From contig JAFLEF010000016.1 of assembly GCA_017309115.1 (NCBI GenBank), positions 62,001 to 126,000 of the forward strand: DNA of 64,000 nucleotides, given 5' to 3'. The notes below the pieces were generated by a model, which saw nothing but the letters and a program-made list of their open reading frames with translations, was not told the DNA's origin and searched no databases. The position numbers were made by a program, and so were the translations under genes. This DNA is from Verrucomicrobiota bacterium (GTDB taxonomy: Bacteria > Verrucomicrobiota > Verrucomicrobiia > Limisphaerales > UBA9464). Of the stretch, positions 33,632 through 43,385 are shown in pieces. Every line of letters starts with the position of its first letter. Position 1 is the stretch's first letter.

Positions 33632-34729
33632 ATGAAGATTCTCGAATTCCTCTCCCCACCCGAAGCCGTCAGCCAACGAACCGGGCCTCATGACCAGATT
33701 GTCCTGTCCTCCCGCGTCCGTCTTGCTCGCAATCTGACCGATGCCCCCTTCCCCGGACACGCGAAGAAGCCGGACCGTATCAAGTCGTACGAACTCTTGA
33801 TGCCGTTGGTCGCCGGCATGCCGCAAATGGGACCCGACCCGTTCGCCGAAGGCCTCGACAAACTCACCCCCTTGGACAAGCAAGTCCTGGTCGAACGTCA
33901 TCTCATCAGCCGGGAACTGGCCGCCAAAAGCGCCGGCGGCGGTTTTGTCCTCAATCGGGAGGAGAGTTTCTGCGTGATGGTGAACGAAGAGGATCATCTT
34001 CGCATGCAAGCCCTCCGCCCCGGACTCCAACTCAAGCAAGCCTGGCTGGCGTTGGACGGACTCGATTCCGCGTTGCAGGAGCACGTGCAATTCGCCTTCA
34101 CCGAACAGTACGGCTACCTGACGGCCTGTCCGACCAACCTGGGCACTGGCATCCGCGTGAGCGCCATGCTTCATCTGCCGGGATTGGTCCTCGCCGAGCA
34201 CATCAACCAGATCATCCAGGCGGTCAACAAGCTCGGCCTAGCCGTTCGCGGTCTGTATGGCGAAGGCACCGAGGCTCTCGGCAACATCTTCCAGGTCTCC
34301 AATCAGCAAACGCTCGGAGAATCAGAAAGCGAGATTGTGGAACGCCTCAACAAAGTGGCGTTACAGATCATCGATGCCGAGCTGAACGCCCGAGCGGCCC
34401 AACTGGAAAAGAAGCCCCGTCAGCTCTTCAACCAGATTGGCCGCGCCTACGGAGCCTTGAGCCAAGCCCACGTGATTGCCTCGAAAGAGACCATGAACCA
34501 GTTGAGCTTGCTGCGCCTGGGAGTTGATCTCGGCATGTTCGAGGGGATTTCCAAGGCGGTGGTGGACGAATTGTTCCTCATCAGTCAGCCGTGGCACCTG
34601 CAAGTCTCCCGGCCGGAGAAGCTCGACGCCGAACAACGCGACGCCCTGCGGGCCGAAATGCTGCGGCAGCGGATGAAGCAGTTCCCGACTCCGGACCACA
34701 CCAAGGCGGTCGCTCCCAAGCCCGCCTGA
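33632..34729 (+). CDS. mcsB: Protein arginine kinase McsB
   Basis: 365 residues, full length. It transfers phosphate from ATP to protein arginine, marking substrates for ClpCP. The guanido-kinase fold is shown by SSRVRLARNL near residue 25, NREESFCVMVNEEDHLRMQ (the phosphagen kinase loop), DSALQEHVQFAFTEQYGYLTACPTNLGTGIRVSAMLHLPGL, then GTEALGNIFQVSNQQTLG and KETMNQLSLLRLGVDLGMFE. The longer open frame upstream (from 33533) sits inside mcsA; ATG 33632 is the correct start. Confidence 0.95.
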   Translation: MKILEFLSPPEAVSQRTGPHDQIVLSSRVRLARNLTDAPFPGHAKKPDRIKSYELLMPLVAGMPQMGPDPFAEGLDKLTPLDKQVLVERHLISRELAAKSAGGGFVLNREESFCVMVNEEDHLRMQALRPGLQLKQAWLALDGLDSALQEHVQFAFTEQYGYLTACPTNLGTGIRVSAMLHLPGLVLAEHINQIIQAVNKLGLAVRGLYGEGTEALGNIFQVSNQQTLGESESEIVERLNKVALQIIDAELNARAAQLEKKPRQLFNQIGRAYGALSQAHVIASKETMNQLSLLRLGVDLGMFEGISKAVVDELFLISQPWHLQVSRPEKLDAEQRDALRAEMLRQRMKQFPTPDHTKAVAPKPA

Positions 34730-34793
34730 CCAGCCCGACCGATTGCCACAGCCCCTGGCGGAACCGCGTCTCCAGCGGCTCGCGGAAGAACTT

Positions 34794-34822
34794 TTGACCT
34801 TGTCCTTCAAGATGCCCAGATT
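34794..34822 (+). promoter_or_regulatory. Possible internal promoter before clpC
   Basis: TTGACC (34794-34799) and CAGATT (34817-34822), 17 bases apart, lie in the 140-base gap between mcsB and clpC. The -10 matches only at three positions. There is no CIRCE element and no CtsR-like operator here. The gap itself is the strongest hint that clpC can be transcribed separately. Confidence 0.3.
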
Positions 34823-34869
34823 GGAAGCGTTGCGGTGGGAATAAAATTGGCACCGCGCACCACGACCCC

Positions 34870-37407
34870 ATGAGTGAAGAAAATCTGAACAGCTTTACCC
34901 CCCGCGCCCAGCAGGTCCTCGCCCTCGCTCGCAAGGAGGCGGATCGTTTCAGTCACAATTTTGTGGGCACCGAACACCTGCTCCTGGGCCTGATTAAGTT
35001 GGGCCAGGGGGTGGCGGTCAATGTCCTCCAACGCATGGGACTCGACCTCGAGAACGTGCGCCAGGAGGTGGAAAAGGAAGTCCGCAGCAACGGCGGCGAG
35101 GGCAAGGTCAGCGGCAATATTCCCTACACGCCCCGGGTCAAGAAGGTGCTCGCCCTGGCCGCCCGCGAAGCCAAGGCGCTCAATCACACCTACGTTGGAA
35201 CGGAACACATTCTCCTGGGTCTATTGCGCGAGGGCGACGGCGTCGCCGCCAAGGTGCTGAAGAACCTCGACGTCGATATCGAGGCCTGCCGACAGGAAAT
35301 CCTCAAGGAACTCGATCCCGGATTTCAGCAGAACGAAGGCGAAGAATCCGCCGCCTCGGGCGAACCACCCAACGAACAGGTCAAGGCCGGCAAGTCCGAG
35401 GACGGCAAGAAGCCCGTCAAGACGCCCGCCCTAAAAGCGTTCGGACGTGATCTGACTGAACTCGCCCGCAAGGGTGAAATGGACCCGGTTATCGGGCGCC
35501 AGGCGGAAATCGAACGGGTCATTCAGATTCTGTGCCGCCGGACCAAGAATAATCCGGTCCTGTTGGGTGAAGCCGGTGTGGGCAAAACGGCCATCGTCGA
35601 AGGCCTCGCTCAGGAGATCGCCAAGGGCAACGTGCCCGAACTGTTGGCCACCAAGCGGGTGATCACCCTGGATCTCGCCCTAATGGTTGCGGGCACCAAG
35701 TACCGGGGTCAGTTCGAGGAACGCATCAAAGCGGTCATGGACGAGATCCGGAAGTCGAAGAACATCATTCTGTTCATCGACGAATTGCACACGATCGTGG
35801 GTGCCGGTTCCGCTGAAGGCACCATGGATGCCTCGAACATTTTCAAGCCCGCCCTGAGCCGCGGCGAAATGCAGATCGTCGGCGCCACCACCCTCAACGA
35901 GTATCGGAAGTACATCGAAAAGGATTCCGCCCTCGAGCGCCGCTTCCAGACGGTCAAGGTCGAGCCGCCGTCCGTGGAAGACGCCATCGTAATCCTCAAC
36001 GGACTCAAGCCGAAATACGAAGAACACCATAAGGCCGAATTCGAACCGAACGCCATCAAGGCCTGCGTCGAACTCTCCGATCGTTACATCACCGCCCGCT
36101 TCCTGCCGGACAAGGCCATCGACGTGATGGATGAAGCCGGCGCCAAGGCGCGAATCGGGGCCATGCAACGGCCGCCGAACGTGAAGGACATCGAGGCCGA
36201 GATCGAACAGCTCAAACACAAGAAGGAGCAGGCGATCAAGGATCAGGACTTCGAAGGCGCCGCCCAATTGCGGGATAAGGAAAAGGCTACCAAGGAGCGG
36301 CTGGAGCGGATCCTTCTCGAGTGGAAGACGAACAAGGAAGAACGCCGGGTCCGCGTGACCGAGGATGACATCCTGCATGTCGTTTCCAAATGGACCGGCA
36401 TCCCGCTGCAACGCATGGGCCAAACCGAGACCCAGAAGTTGCTTAACGTGGAAGTGGAGTTGGCCAAGGTGGTCATCGGACAGGCGAACGCGGTCTCGGC
36501 CCTCGCCAAGGCCCTGCGCCGAGCCCGGGCCGACCTCAAGGATCCCAAACGCCCCATCGGTTGTTTCGCTCTCCTCGGACCCACGGGTGTCGGCAAGACA
36601 CTCCTCGCCCGGACCCTCGCCGAACAAATGTTCGGTTCTGCTCAGAACTTCATCCAGCTCGACATGAGCGAGTACATGGAGAAGTTCACCGTGAGCCGCC
36701 TGATCGGTTCGCCTCCGGGTTACGTTGGTTACGAAGAGGGCGGCCAACTGACGGAGAAGGTCCGCCGCCAGCCATACTCCGTGGTGCTCTTCGACGAAAT
36801 CGAGAAGGCACATCCCGACGTAATGAACATGCTCCTCCAGATTCTAGAGGAAGGTAAACTCACCGATTCCCTGGGTCGTTCGGTCGACTTCCGCAATACC
36901 ATCATTCTGCTGACCTCCAACGTGGGTTCCGACGTACTGCGAAAGAACAATGTGATCGGGTTCGGCAAGTCCAGCGAAGCCACCGATTACGAAGCCATGC
37001 GAGGCAAGACGCTCGATGAGGCGAAGAAGTTTTTCCGGCCAGAATTCCTGAACCGGTTGGACGACATCATCGTGTTCCGCACCCTCGGCAAACCCGAGCT
37101 CGTGCAAATTCTCGAACTGGAAGTGCAAAAAGTCGTGGAGCGCATCTCCCGCCGAAACGTGAATGTAATTTTCGACGACAAGGCCAAGGACTTCCTGATT
37201 ACCAAGGGTTTCGACCCGCAATACGGTGCCCGGCCGATGCGCCGCGCCGTGGAGAAGGAGTTGGAAGATCCTCTGGCCGAGGAGATTCTGCGAGGAACCC
37301 TGGTGGAGGGAGAGCCGGTCAACGTCACTTCCGACGGCCAAAAGCTCATTTTCTCGCAGAAAAAGGCCAGTTCTGAAGGTGCCGCCGAGGGCGCACTCGC
37401 CTCGTAA
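34870..37407 (+). CDS. clpC: ClpC AAA+ unfoldase (Clp ATP-binding subunit)
   Basis: 845 residues. Order: two N-repeats ([40 protein letters not shown]), D1 AAA+ with Walker A GEAGVGKT and Walker [10 protein letters not shown], a middle domain carrying a UVR motif ([16 protein letters not shown]), then D2 with Walker A GPTGVGKT and Walker [12 protein letters not shown], and a C-terminal D2-small domain. It unfolds substrates, chiefly phosphoarginine-tagged ones, and passes them to ClpP, which is not in this window. Adjacent McsA/McsB fit this role. ClpC-type, not ClpA/ClpB, because of the UVR motif and overall length. Confidence 0.96.
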   Translation: MSEENLNSFTPRAQQVLALARKEADRFSHNFVGTEHLLLGLIKLGQGVAVNVLQRMGLDLENVRQEVEKEVRSNGGEGKVSGNIPYTPRVKKVLALAAREAKALNHTYVGTEHILLGLLREGDGVAAKVLKNLDVDIEACRQEILKELDPGFQQNEGEESAASGEPPNEQVKAGKSEDGKKPVKTPALKAFGRDLTELARKGEMDPVIGRQAEIERVIQILCRRTKNNPVLLGEAGVGKTAIVEGLAQEIAKGNVPELLATKRVITLDLALMVAGTKYRGQFEERIKAVMDEIRKSKNIILFIDELHTIVGAGSAEGTMDASNIFKPALSRGEMQIVGATTLNEYRKYIEKDSALERRFQTVKVEPPSVEDAIVILNGLKPKYEEHHKAEFEPNAIKACVELSDRYITARFLPDKAIDVMDEAGAKARIGAMQRPPNVKDIEAEIEQLKHKKEQAIKDQDFEGAAQLRDKEKATKERLERILLEWKTNKEERRVRVTEDDILHVVSKWTGIPLQRMGQTETQKLLNVEVELAKVVIGQANAVSALAKALRRARADLKDPKRPIGCFALLGPTGVGKTLLARTLAEQMFGSAQNFIQLDMSEYMEKFTVSRLIGSPPGYVGYEEGGQLTEKVRRQPYSVVLFDEIEKAHPDVMNMLLQILEEGKLTDSLGRSVDFRNTIILLTSNVGSDVLRKNNVIGFGKSSEATDYEAMRGKTLDEAKKFFRPEFLNRLDDIIVFRTLGKPELVQILELEVQKVVERISRRNVNVIFDDKAKDFLITKGFDPQYGARPMRRAVEKELEDPLAEEILRGTLVEGEPVNVTSDGQKLIFSQKKASSEGAAEGALAS

Positions 37408-37483
37408 CCATCGCCCCTGAACTGTCACGAAGCTTCGCCGGGGTTTAACGTGCGCTTGCCACGGGACGCCTCATTGTTCATCC

Positions 37484-38293
37484 ATGCGCCGGACGATGTC
37501 CGCACCTGATCGCACAACTTCGGAGCCCGAACGCGTTGAGCTGGGTTCCCGCATGCTCGCCCGGGCCACGGCGGAGATTCCCTACCGCCTTCGCCTGGCC
37601 GAGACCGCCGAAGATTTACGGGCCGCGCAAACCCTCCGTTTCCTCGTGTTCAATCTCGAATTGAACGAAGGACTCGAGAGCTCATTCTCCACACTTCGGG
37701 ACGAGGATCCGTTTGACGCCATCTGTGATCACCTGCTGGTGGAGAACAAAACGAATGGCGAAATCGTTGGTACCTACCGCCTCCAAAGCGGCTCGGTCGC
37801 GATGAAGAACCGAGGGTTTTATTCCGAGCAGGAGTTCGATTTCACTCCCTTCCGTCCCATCCACGAACAGATCGTGGAACTCGGCCGAGCCTGCGTGCAC
37901 AGCGACCATCGCAGCCTGCCGGTGATTGGTCTGCTCTGGCAGGGCATTTCGGATTACGCCCGCCAAGTCGGCGCACGCTACCTGGTCGGCTGCAGTTCGC
38001 TCACTTCGCAGGATCCCGCCGTCGGCGCCGCGGCCTTCGCGGACTTGGCCAAGGATCATTTGGTGGAACCCGCGTTCCAGACCCTGCCCCGACCGCAATA
38101 CGTTTGCCCGTTGGACACCATCACCAGCCCGGCACCCAAGATCCCAAAACTCCTCCGGGCCTACCTTTCCTTTGGCGCCAAGATCTGCGGCGCGCCCGCG
38201 ATTGATCGGGAGTTCAAAACCATCGACTTCCTCACTTGGATGGACCTGGAACGACTGCCCGCCGTGACCCGCCGCATCTTGGGCCGCGACTAA
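37484..38293 (+). CDS. OlsB-like N-acyltransferase (Acetyltransf_5, hemolysin-like)
   Basis: 269 residues. The segment LRLAETAEDLRAAQTLRFLVFNLELNEGL to EDPFDAICDHLLVENKTNGEIVGTYRLQSG, then VELGRACVHSDHRSLPVIGLLWQGI and ARYLVGCSSL, matches the ornithine-acyl-ACP N-acyltransferase type of GNAT (PF13444). It transfers a 3-hydroxyacyl chain from ACP to an amino acid amine such as ornithine. The start could be ATG 37484 or 37496. cdsA, a phospholipid synthesis gene, follows 67 bases later, consistent with a lipid role. Confidence 0.8.
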   Translation: MRRTMSAPDRTTSEPERVELGSRMLARATAEIPYRLRLAETAEDLRAAQTLRFLVFNLELNEGLESSFSTLRDEDPFDAICDHLLVENKTNGEIVGTYRLQSGSVAMKNRGFYSEQEFDFTPFRPIHEQIVELGRACVHSDHRSLPVIGLLWQGISDYARQVGARYLVGCSSLTSQDPAVGAAAFADLAKDHLVEPAFQTLPRPQYVCPLDTITSPAPKIPKLLRAYLSFGAKICGAPAIDREFKTIDFLTWMDLERLPAVTRRILGRD

Positions 38294-38360
38294 CCGCTCG
38301 TGAGTTTCCTGATTCCGGGCCTTCCGTCCGGGCATCCAGCCTGTTAGCAGAGCGTCCGAC

Positions 38361-39275
38361 ATGCCTGACGCGTCCACTTCCCCGCCGGCCCCTCTGTCCA
38401 AAGGTCAGGTCTTCGTTCGCCGTCTCGCCAGTACGATTGTCCTCTGGACCATCGTTCTCACCGCGATTTTCTCTCAGAACCCGGTCATCGCCAACTACGT
38501 CTTCCTGCTCCTGATGATTGGCTTGGCCGGAGCGGGCCTTTGGGAGTTCTACGGTCTGATCGAAAAGCGAGGGTTGAAGTGCTTCAAGTGGTGGGGACTG
38601 ACCGCCGGTATCGCGCTGATGGCGAGCACGCACTACTACGTCACCCACGCCCAAGGCCACCAGTTGATGGCCTCCAAACCCAACGACTTTGAGACAGGTG
38701 TCCTGGTGCTGTTCGTCCTCGGACTCTGCCTGCGCCAACTCTTCGACCGAAACAACACTCAGGGATTCGCCGGCATCGCCACCACGCTGATGGGTCTGAT
38801 GTACGTGCCGTGGCTGCTGAACTTCATTCAGAAGATCAACTACATCTCCGGGATCGATGGCCGATTCTTCGTACTCTATCTGCTGATCGTCACGAAATTC
38901 AGCGACATCGGCGCCTACTGCGTGGGCTCCCTGTTCGGTCGGCACAAAATGATTCCCCGAATCAGTCCCGGGAAAACCTGGGAAGGGTTCGCCGGAGCGG
39001 TGTTGGTTTCGACGGGAGCCAGCGTGGCCATGGTTCTCCTCGCCGGCAGTCGGCTCAAGGAACTGAACGTGGGGCACGCCATCATCATTGGACTGATTCT
39101 GAGCCTGGGCGCCGTGGTGGGCGATCTGATCGAATCCGCCTTTAAGCGCGAAGCGGGAGTTAAGGATTCCGGCCGTCTGTTTCCCGGCATCGGCGGCATT
39201 CTCGATCTGATCGACAGCCCGCTGTTCAACGCCCCGCTGCTCTACCTGTACTTGCGTCACGTCATCACCGTTTAG
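38361..39275 (+). CDS. cdsA: Phosphatidate cytidylyltransferase
   Basis: 304 residues with about seven transmembrane helices. The cytidylyltransferase signature is complete: ISPGKTWEGFAGA and GDLIESAFKREAGVKDSGRLFPGIGGILDLIDS. Makes CDP-diacylglycerol from phosphatidic acid and CTP at the membrane. The stop overlaps the end of the convergent Rsm22-type methyltransferase gene by four bases. Confidence 0.95.
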   Translation: MPDASTSPPAPLSKGQVFVRRLASTIVLWTIVLTAIFSQNPVIANYVFLLLMIGLAGAGLWEFYGLIEKRGLKCFKWWGLTAGIALMASTHYYVTHAQGHQLMASKPNDFETGVLVLFVLGLCLRQLFDRNNTQGFAGIATTLMGLMYVPWLLNFIQKINYISGIDGRFFVLYLLIVTKFSDIGAYCVGSLFGRHKMIPRISPGKTWEGFAGAVLVSTGASVAMVLLAGSRLKELNVGHAIIIGLILSLGAVVGDLIESAFKREAGVKDSGRLFPGIGGILDLIDSPLFNAPLLYLYLRHVITV

Positions 39276-40303
39276 TCCCCGGTGGTCTCACTCTCCTCCG
39301 GTGGCAAGGGTGGCACTGGCTCCAGACTTTGGATCTCCGCCTCCTCGGTCTCCAGGCGGAACAGCGAGCCCGCCTCCTCATTCTTCACACGCTTGAACAG
39401 CGGTCCCGCGTGGCGTTTGGCCCAGTTGAACTCCGTTACTCCGTCATCCCGACACCCAAACAGTCGCGCATACCCCTTGTAAAAGCGCGGGGTTCCCAGA
39501 ACTCGCGTGCAACCTTCGACCGGCTCCTTTGGATTGGCCGCCCGGTCGCGGCGATCAAGAATCAGATAGCTGAACGGCAGGCTCCTGAGGTCGATACCCA
39601 TGCGATCGGCAAACGCCGCCCATTCCGGATCGGCAAAAATCTCCCAGGGCGGTCGTCCAAAAAAGTGGCACCAGTGCCGTTCGTTTCCTGGAGTCCGCAG
39701 TCCGCAGGCTGAACCATGCGTGCACGGCGCCACCGGCCGAAACTCCGCCAACAACGCTTCGCGCATGTCGATCAACGCATGGCTGTCGGCATGGGTGCCG
39801 GGTTCGACCCAGAGAACCGCGGCCGCCCGCCGAACACATTCCCGCAGTCGCTCGCGACCCGCCTCGGGTAGTTCGCCGAGAACGTGGCTGATCACCACTG
39901 TGGCTCCTTCCGCCGCCGCCTCGACGTTCCCTCCGGGAATGATTCGCAGCGGCAGGTCGGGAAACAGCGTTCGCGCCTTTTCCGCCGCGAACTCCTCGGC
40001 CAGCGGCGACTTGTCGTTCAACCTGAGTTCTGAACATCCACCTCTCGCCAGTGCCGACAAAACCCGGCGCCCAGCGATCCCACTGCCACAGCCAAAGTCG
40101 AGCATGGGGCCGGGCGGCGGGGTCCATCCCAACCGCTGAAGCTCCCCCAATACCGCGTCCCACTTCCAACCGATCCGCTCGCCCAACGTGGCGTCGTAAC
40201 TGGCCAGGTCGGCCCGAGATTTCCAATACGCCCCCCGCACCGGCGCCCCCTCGAGGAACACCGCGCGCAACCGCTCCAACGTTTGCCAATCGACGCCTTC
40301 CAC
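39272..40303 (-). CDS. Rsm22-like ribosomal methyltransferase family protein
   Basis: 343 residues, GTG start at 40303. Class I methyltransferase motif I is MLDFGCGSGIAGRRVL, followed by VVISHVLGELPEAGR. The segment APCTHGSACGLR, then WCHFFGRPPWE, is the conserved cysteine/histidine region of the Rsm22 (mitochondrial small-subunit assembly, METTL17) family, in which cysteines bind an iron-sulfur cluster or metal. FSYLILDRRD and GTPRFYKGYARLFGCRDDG are also family-like. It probably modifies or assembles the small ribosomal subunit. The convergent cdsA overlaps it by four bases; a second methyltransferase lies 25 bases upstream on the same strand. Confidence 0.75.
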   Translation of the reverse strand: MEGVDWQTLERLRAVFLEGAPVRGAYWKSRADLASYDATLGERIGWKWDAVLGELQRLGWTPPPGPMLDFGCGSGIAGRRVLSALARGGCSELRLNDKSPLAEEFAAEKARTLFPDLPLRIIPGGNVEAAAEGATVVISHVLGELPEAGRERLRECVRRAAAVLWVEPGTHADSHALIDMREALLAEFRPVAPCTHGSACGLRTPGNERHWCHFFGRPPWEIFADPEWAAFADRMGIDLRSLPFSYLILDRRDRAANPKEPVEGCTRVLGTPRFYKGYARLFGCRDDGVTEFNWAKRHAGPLFKRVKNEEAGSLFRLETEEAEIQSLEPVPPLPPEESETTGD

Positions 40304-40328
40304 AGCGCATTCTTTCCCGCTGACCCGC

Positions 40329-41501
40329 TCAGTCCAAGGGGATTCCCAGACGTTCCGCTAGTCGTTGCTGAGTGACTCCATAGAACGCCGCCAACCCCTG
40401 GGCCGCCAACCGAGCCTCATCGTCATTCGCCGGAGTGCGCCGCTTGATGGCAGCAATCATCAAATTCTTGGCCGTGTGCTCCGGCGAAATGAATTCGAAC
40501 ACCCGAGTCTCATAACCCTGCGTTTCCAGCAACAGCGCTCGAAGCGCATCGGTCACGAATTCCGCCTGTCGTTCGCGAAAAATCCCGTGCACCAGCACCC
40601 GCTCCAGAACGGGTGGAGCCTTCAATTGCGGCCGCACCTCCTGGTGACAGCACGGCGATACCAACATTAGCTCGGCACCCGCGGCAATTCCCACCGCCAG
40701 CGCCTCGTCCGTGGCCGTGTTGCAGGCATGTAAGGCCATCAGCACCGAGACTCGCGGTACCGACGTTTCGGCAATGGTTCCGGCGATGAATTCCAACCCG
40801 GCCAAACCGGATTCGCGAGCCACGTAATTGCTGTGTTTCACCAGTTCCGGACGCACTTCGACACCCTGCGTTTGCACCGTTCGCCCGACCATCGCCTGCA
40901 AGTACTCGTGGGCGGCAAACGTGAGGTATCCCTTGCCACATCCCATGTCCACCAACCGCAGAGGCTCGCCCGCTTCGCCAGACTCCTTCCCGGCCAGACC
41001 GGCCGATTCGACCAACGGTCCGAGTAATTCCACAAACCGGTGGATCTGACGGAACTTGGCTTCCATCCCTTTGCACACCTCCCCTTCCGGGGTCGTCACG
41101 CCCAAAGCCGTCAGCCAGGGACGCCGGGCATCCACTTCCCGATGTTTCGCGCGGTCATGGCTCACCACGGGGGGAGGCGTGGGGACCCGCTCCACTCGCA
41201 AGCGCGCGAGACGACCCGGCGGATGGGTCAGATGAAGCTTCTGTTCGGTGGTAATCAGTAAGGCGCTGGCAAACGAACTGCCCAGCAATTCGCCCACCCG
41301 GGTCAGCCCCTCCTCCACCGGAAGATTCTTGGTGAGGTCTTGACGTTCCAATTCCCAGACAAACTGCCAGTGCGGACCCGAGCGCAGTTGCACCGGTCGG
41401 ATGCGCAGTCGACGACACGCGGCTTGCTCACCCGGGGATCCGCCAGCGAAATCCTCACCAACGTTCCAGTGCTCGCGGCCTGTTGCAATTGCCGCTGCCA
41501 T
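40329..41501 (-). CDS. SAM-dependent methyltransferase (Methyltransf_32-like)
   Basis: 390 residues. Motif I is LVDMGCGKGYLTFAAHEYL, followed by VEVRPELVKHSN, then LMALHACNTATDEALAVG and LVSPCCHQEV, a conserved HxC...CC pattern of PF13679 methyltransferases, among which are tRNA and rRNA modifiers. The first 110 residues form an extra N-terminal domain. It sits 25 bases upstream of the Rsm22-type gene in the same direction, suggesting a two-gene operon for RNA modification; the target is unknown. ATG 41501 has GAGGA directly upstream, too close to be ideal. Confidence 0.7.
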   Translation of the reverse strand: MAAAIATGREHWNVGEDFAGGSPGEQAACRRLRIRPVQLRSGPHWQFVWELERQDLTKNLPVEEGLTRVGELLGSSFASALLITTEQKLHLTHPPGRLARLRVERVPTPPPVVSHDRAKHREVDARRPWLTALGVTTPEGEVCKGMEAKFRQIHRFVELLGPLVESAGLAGKESGEAGEPLRLVDMGCGKGYLTFAAHEYLQAMVGRTVQTQGVEVRPELVKHSNYVARESGLAGLEFIAGTIAETSVPRVSVLMALHACNTATDEALAVGIAAGAELMLVSPCCHQEVRPQLKAPPVLERVLVHGIFRERQAEFVTDALRALLLETQGYETRVFEFISPEHTAKNLMIAAIKRRTPANDDEARLAAQGLAAFYGVTQQRLAERLGIPLD

Positions 41502-41609
41502 TCCTCAGTTGCTGTGTCTGCCACCGGCCCAACCTCCGAGTCCCGCCGGGAATCTGCAAGGCTGCGCCGAGGAGATCCCGACCGTCCGGCGACTCTCCCT
41601 CCATCCAAA

Positions 41610-42542
41610 GTGGCTGGCATTTCGCCGGAAGCCCCGCACCGTCCCGGCGTCGTGATTGGCATCATCTTCAACCCGACCGCCCGCGGGGATAAAGCCCGCC
41701 AGTTTCGTGCGCATTTGGCGGAACTGGGACCCGACGTACGGGTGTTGCCCACCGCCGGTCCCGGCCACGCCCGAACTCTGGCCGCGACCCTGGCCGCCGA
41801 AGGCTTCGCCACCATCACCGCCGCCGGCGGCGACGGCACGGTCAATGAAGTTCTCAACGGCCTGGCCGAAACTCCCGGAGGATTGGAGCGTTGTCGTCTG
41901 GCGGTGATCCCGCTGGGGACGGTCAACGTGTTCGCCAAGGAAACCGGGATTCCCACCGGATTTCACCGCGCCTGGTCGGTCATCCAGGCCGGACGCGAAC
42001 GACTCATTGACCTGCCCCAGGCCGAGTTCAGCGATGCCGACGGCAACCTCGAAACCCGTTACTTCATTCTGATGGCCGGTGCCGGTCTGGGCGCTCGGGC
42101 CATTGAGCGGGTCGATTGGGAACTCAAGAAACGCTTCGGCCCACTCGCGTATGTTTGGGCGGGATGTCAGGCCATGCGCCCACCGCACCCCAAGGTGACC
42201 GTGGAGTTCGATGGTACCCGGCATCGGGCTCCCTTGATCGAAGTTGGAGCGGGCCGCTTTTTTGGCGGGCGTTTTGTGCTCTTTCCCGGAGCTCATCTGG
42301 AGGACGGTCAACTGGGCGTCACGCTGCTGACCAAACTGACCTGGCTTTCCCTGATTCGCCTGGGGTGTCGGGTCGTCCTCCGGCAACTGCGCACCAATTC
42401 GGAAACTGTGGTCCGCCGAACCCAGTTGGTGAAACTCTCCTGCCCCACCCCCATGCCCTTGCATTTGGACGGAGACCTAGTGGGCCATCTGCCGGCCACC
42501 TTAACCATCCGCCAGCGAGCCCTGCGCGTCCTCGTGCCTTGA
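41610..42542 (+). CDS. YegS/DagK-type lipid kinase
   Basis: About 310 residues from GTG 41610; the longer frame from 41340 overlaps the opposite-strand methyltransferase and is unlikely to be used. The diacylglycerol kinase catalytic signature is clear: GIIFNPTARGDKARQF, TAAGGDGTVNEVLNGLA (the GGDGT motif), IPLGTVNVFAKETGIP and PLHLDGDLVG near the end. It phosphorylates a lipid alcohol such as diacylglycerol with ATP. Its stop abuts the end of the convergent CPBP protease gene. Confidence 0.85.
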   Translation: MAGISPEAPHRPGVVIGIIFNPTARGDKARQFRAHLAELGPDVRVLPTAGPGHARTLAATLAAEGFATITAAGGDGTVNEVLNGLAETPGGLERCRLAVIPLGTVNVFAKETGIPTGFHRAWSVIQAGRERLIDLPQAEFSDADGNLETRYFILMAGAGLGARAIERVDWELKKRFGPLAYVWAGCQAMRPPHPKVTVEFDGTRHRAPLIEVGAGRFFGGRFVLFPGAHLEDGQLGVTLLTKLTWLSLIRLGCRVVLRQLRTNSETVVRRTQLVKLSCPTPMPLHLDGDLVGHLPATLTIRQRALRVLVP

Positions 42543-43262
42543 TTAAGGAGCGAGGTTCACCCCGGCCGCGACGAGAACGAACGGGATCAAGTTAAAGAGG
42601 ATGTGGGCCACTATGGAGGCCAACAGATTGCCGGTCCGATGGTAGAGCCAGGCGAGATACAGGCCGAACAAGGTCAGCGGCAAAAAGGCCGCGGCGTTGC
42701 CGTGGATCAGACCAAAGAACACCGAAGTTCCCACCCACGCCAACCGCGGCAATCCCAGATCCCGCAAGACCGGGAAGAACAGCCCGCGAAAGATCAATTC
42801 CTCCACCAAGGGCGCCAACCCGACCGCCATCACCCCAATCAGCAGGCGCTCGCGCCAACCCGACTCCAACAGGAGTTTGATGGAATCTTGGGGTTCGGGG
42901 CCCCACCCCAGCCAACCCAATACCGCCGCCGCCGCCGCATGAAGTCCGTAGATCAGCGGTGCCACCACGAGCAAGGTTAGCGCTCCAAAACCCGCAGCGC
43001 GCGCCGGAGCCAGCCCGAACCCGAAAGCCTCCCGCCAGGTTCGCCGCTCCAAACGCAACAGGACCGCCACCATCACCAAACCAGTCCCGTGGAACGCCAG
43101 CCCCGCCAGAGCTAGGAAGACGACCTTGGGGATCTCCACGCCCCGTTCCCGACCGGACGCAGCCACGACGGAGAGCGCGGCCATCGCCAGCATCCAAACC
43201 ATCATCACCAACGCGGTGCCGCGAACCACATTCTCAGCCCGCCAATCCTTCCGGGGCAACAC
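42543..43262 (-). CDS. CPBP family intramembrane metalloprotease
   Basis: 239 residues, about eight transmembrane segments, GTG start at 43262. The family motifs are in order: EELIFRGLFF (EExxxR), FFGLIHGN (second His) and HILFN (HxxxN). Members are Rce1-like proteases or bacteriocin-immunity-related proteins; substrate unknown. Convergent with the lipid kinase gene. Confidence 0.85.
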   Translation of the reverse strand: MLPRKDWRAENVVRGTALVMMVWMLAMAALSVVAASGRERGVEIPKVVFLALAGLAFHGTGLVMVAVLLRLERRTWREAFGFGLAPARAAGFGALTLLVVAPLIYGLHAAAAAVLGWLGWGPEPQDSIKLLLESGWRERLLIGVMAVGLAPLVEELIFRGLFFPVLRDLGLPRLAWVGTSVFFGLIHGNAAAFLPLTLFGLYLAWLYHRTGNLLASIVAHILFNLIPFVLVAAGVNLAP

Positions 43263-43385
43263 GGCCGGGAGTCAACTGGGCGGCGACCGGAATGGGAACC
43301 CAAATCCGCCGGCATCATTTCTACGGTTGGCGCCATCAGGGCCGATGATACTCTGCCGCCCGCAGCGCAGAACTCTCTTTGCCTT

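Noticed and set aside
41340-41609. N-terminal extension of the lipid kinase frame
   Set aside because: It overlaps the opposite-strand methyltransferase and adds no family-like residues; GTG 41610 fits the lipid kinase family's beginning.
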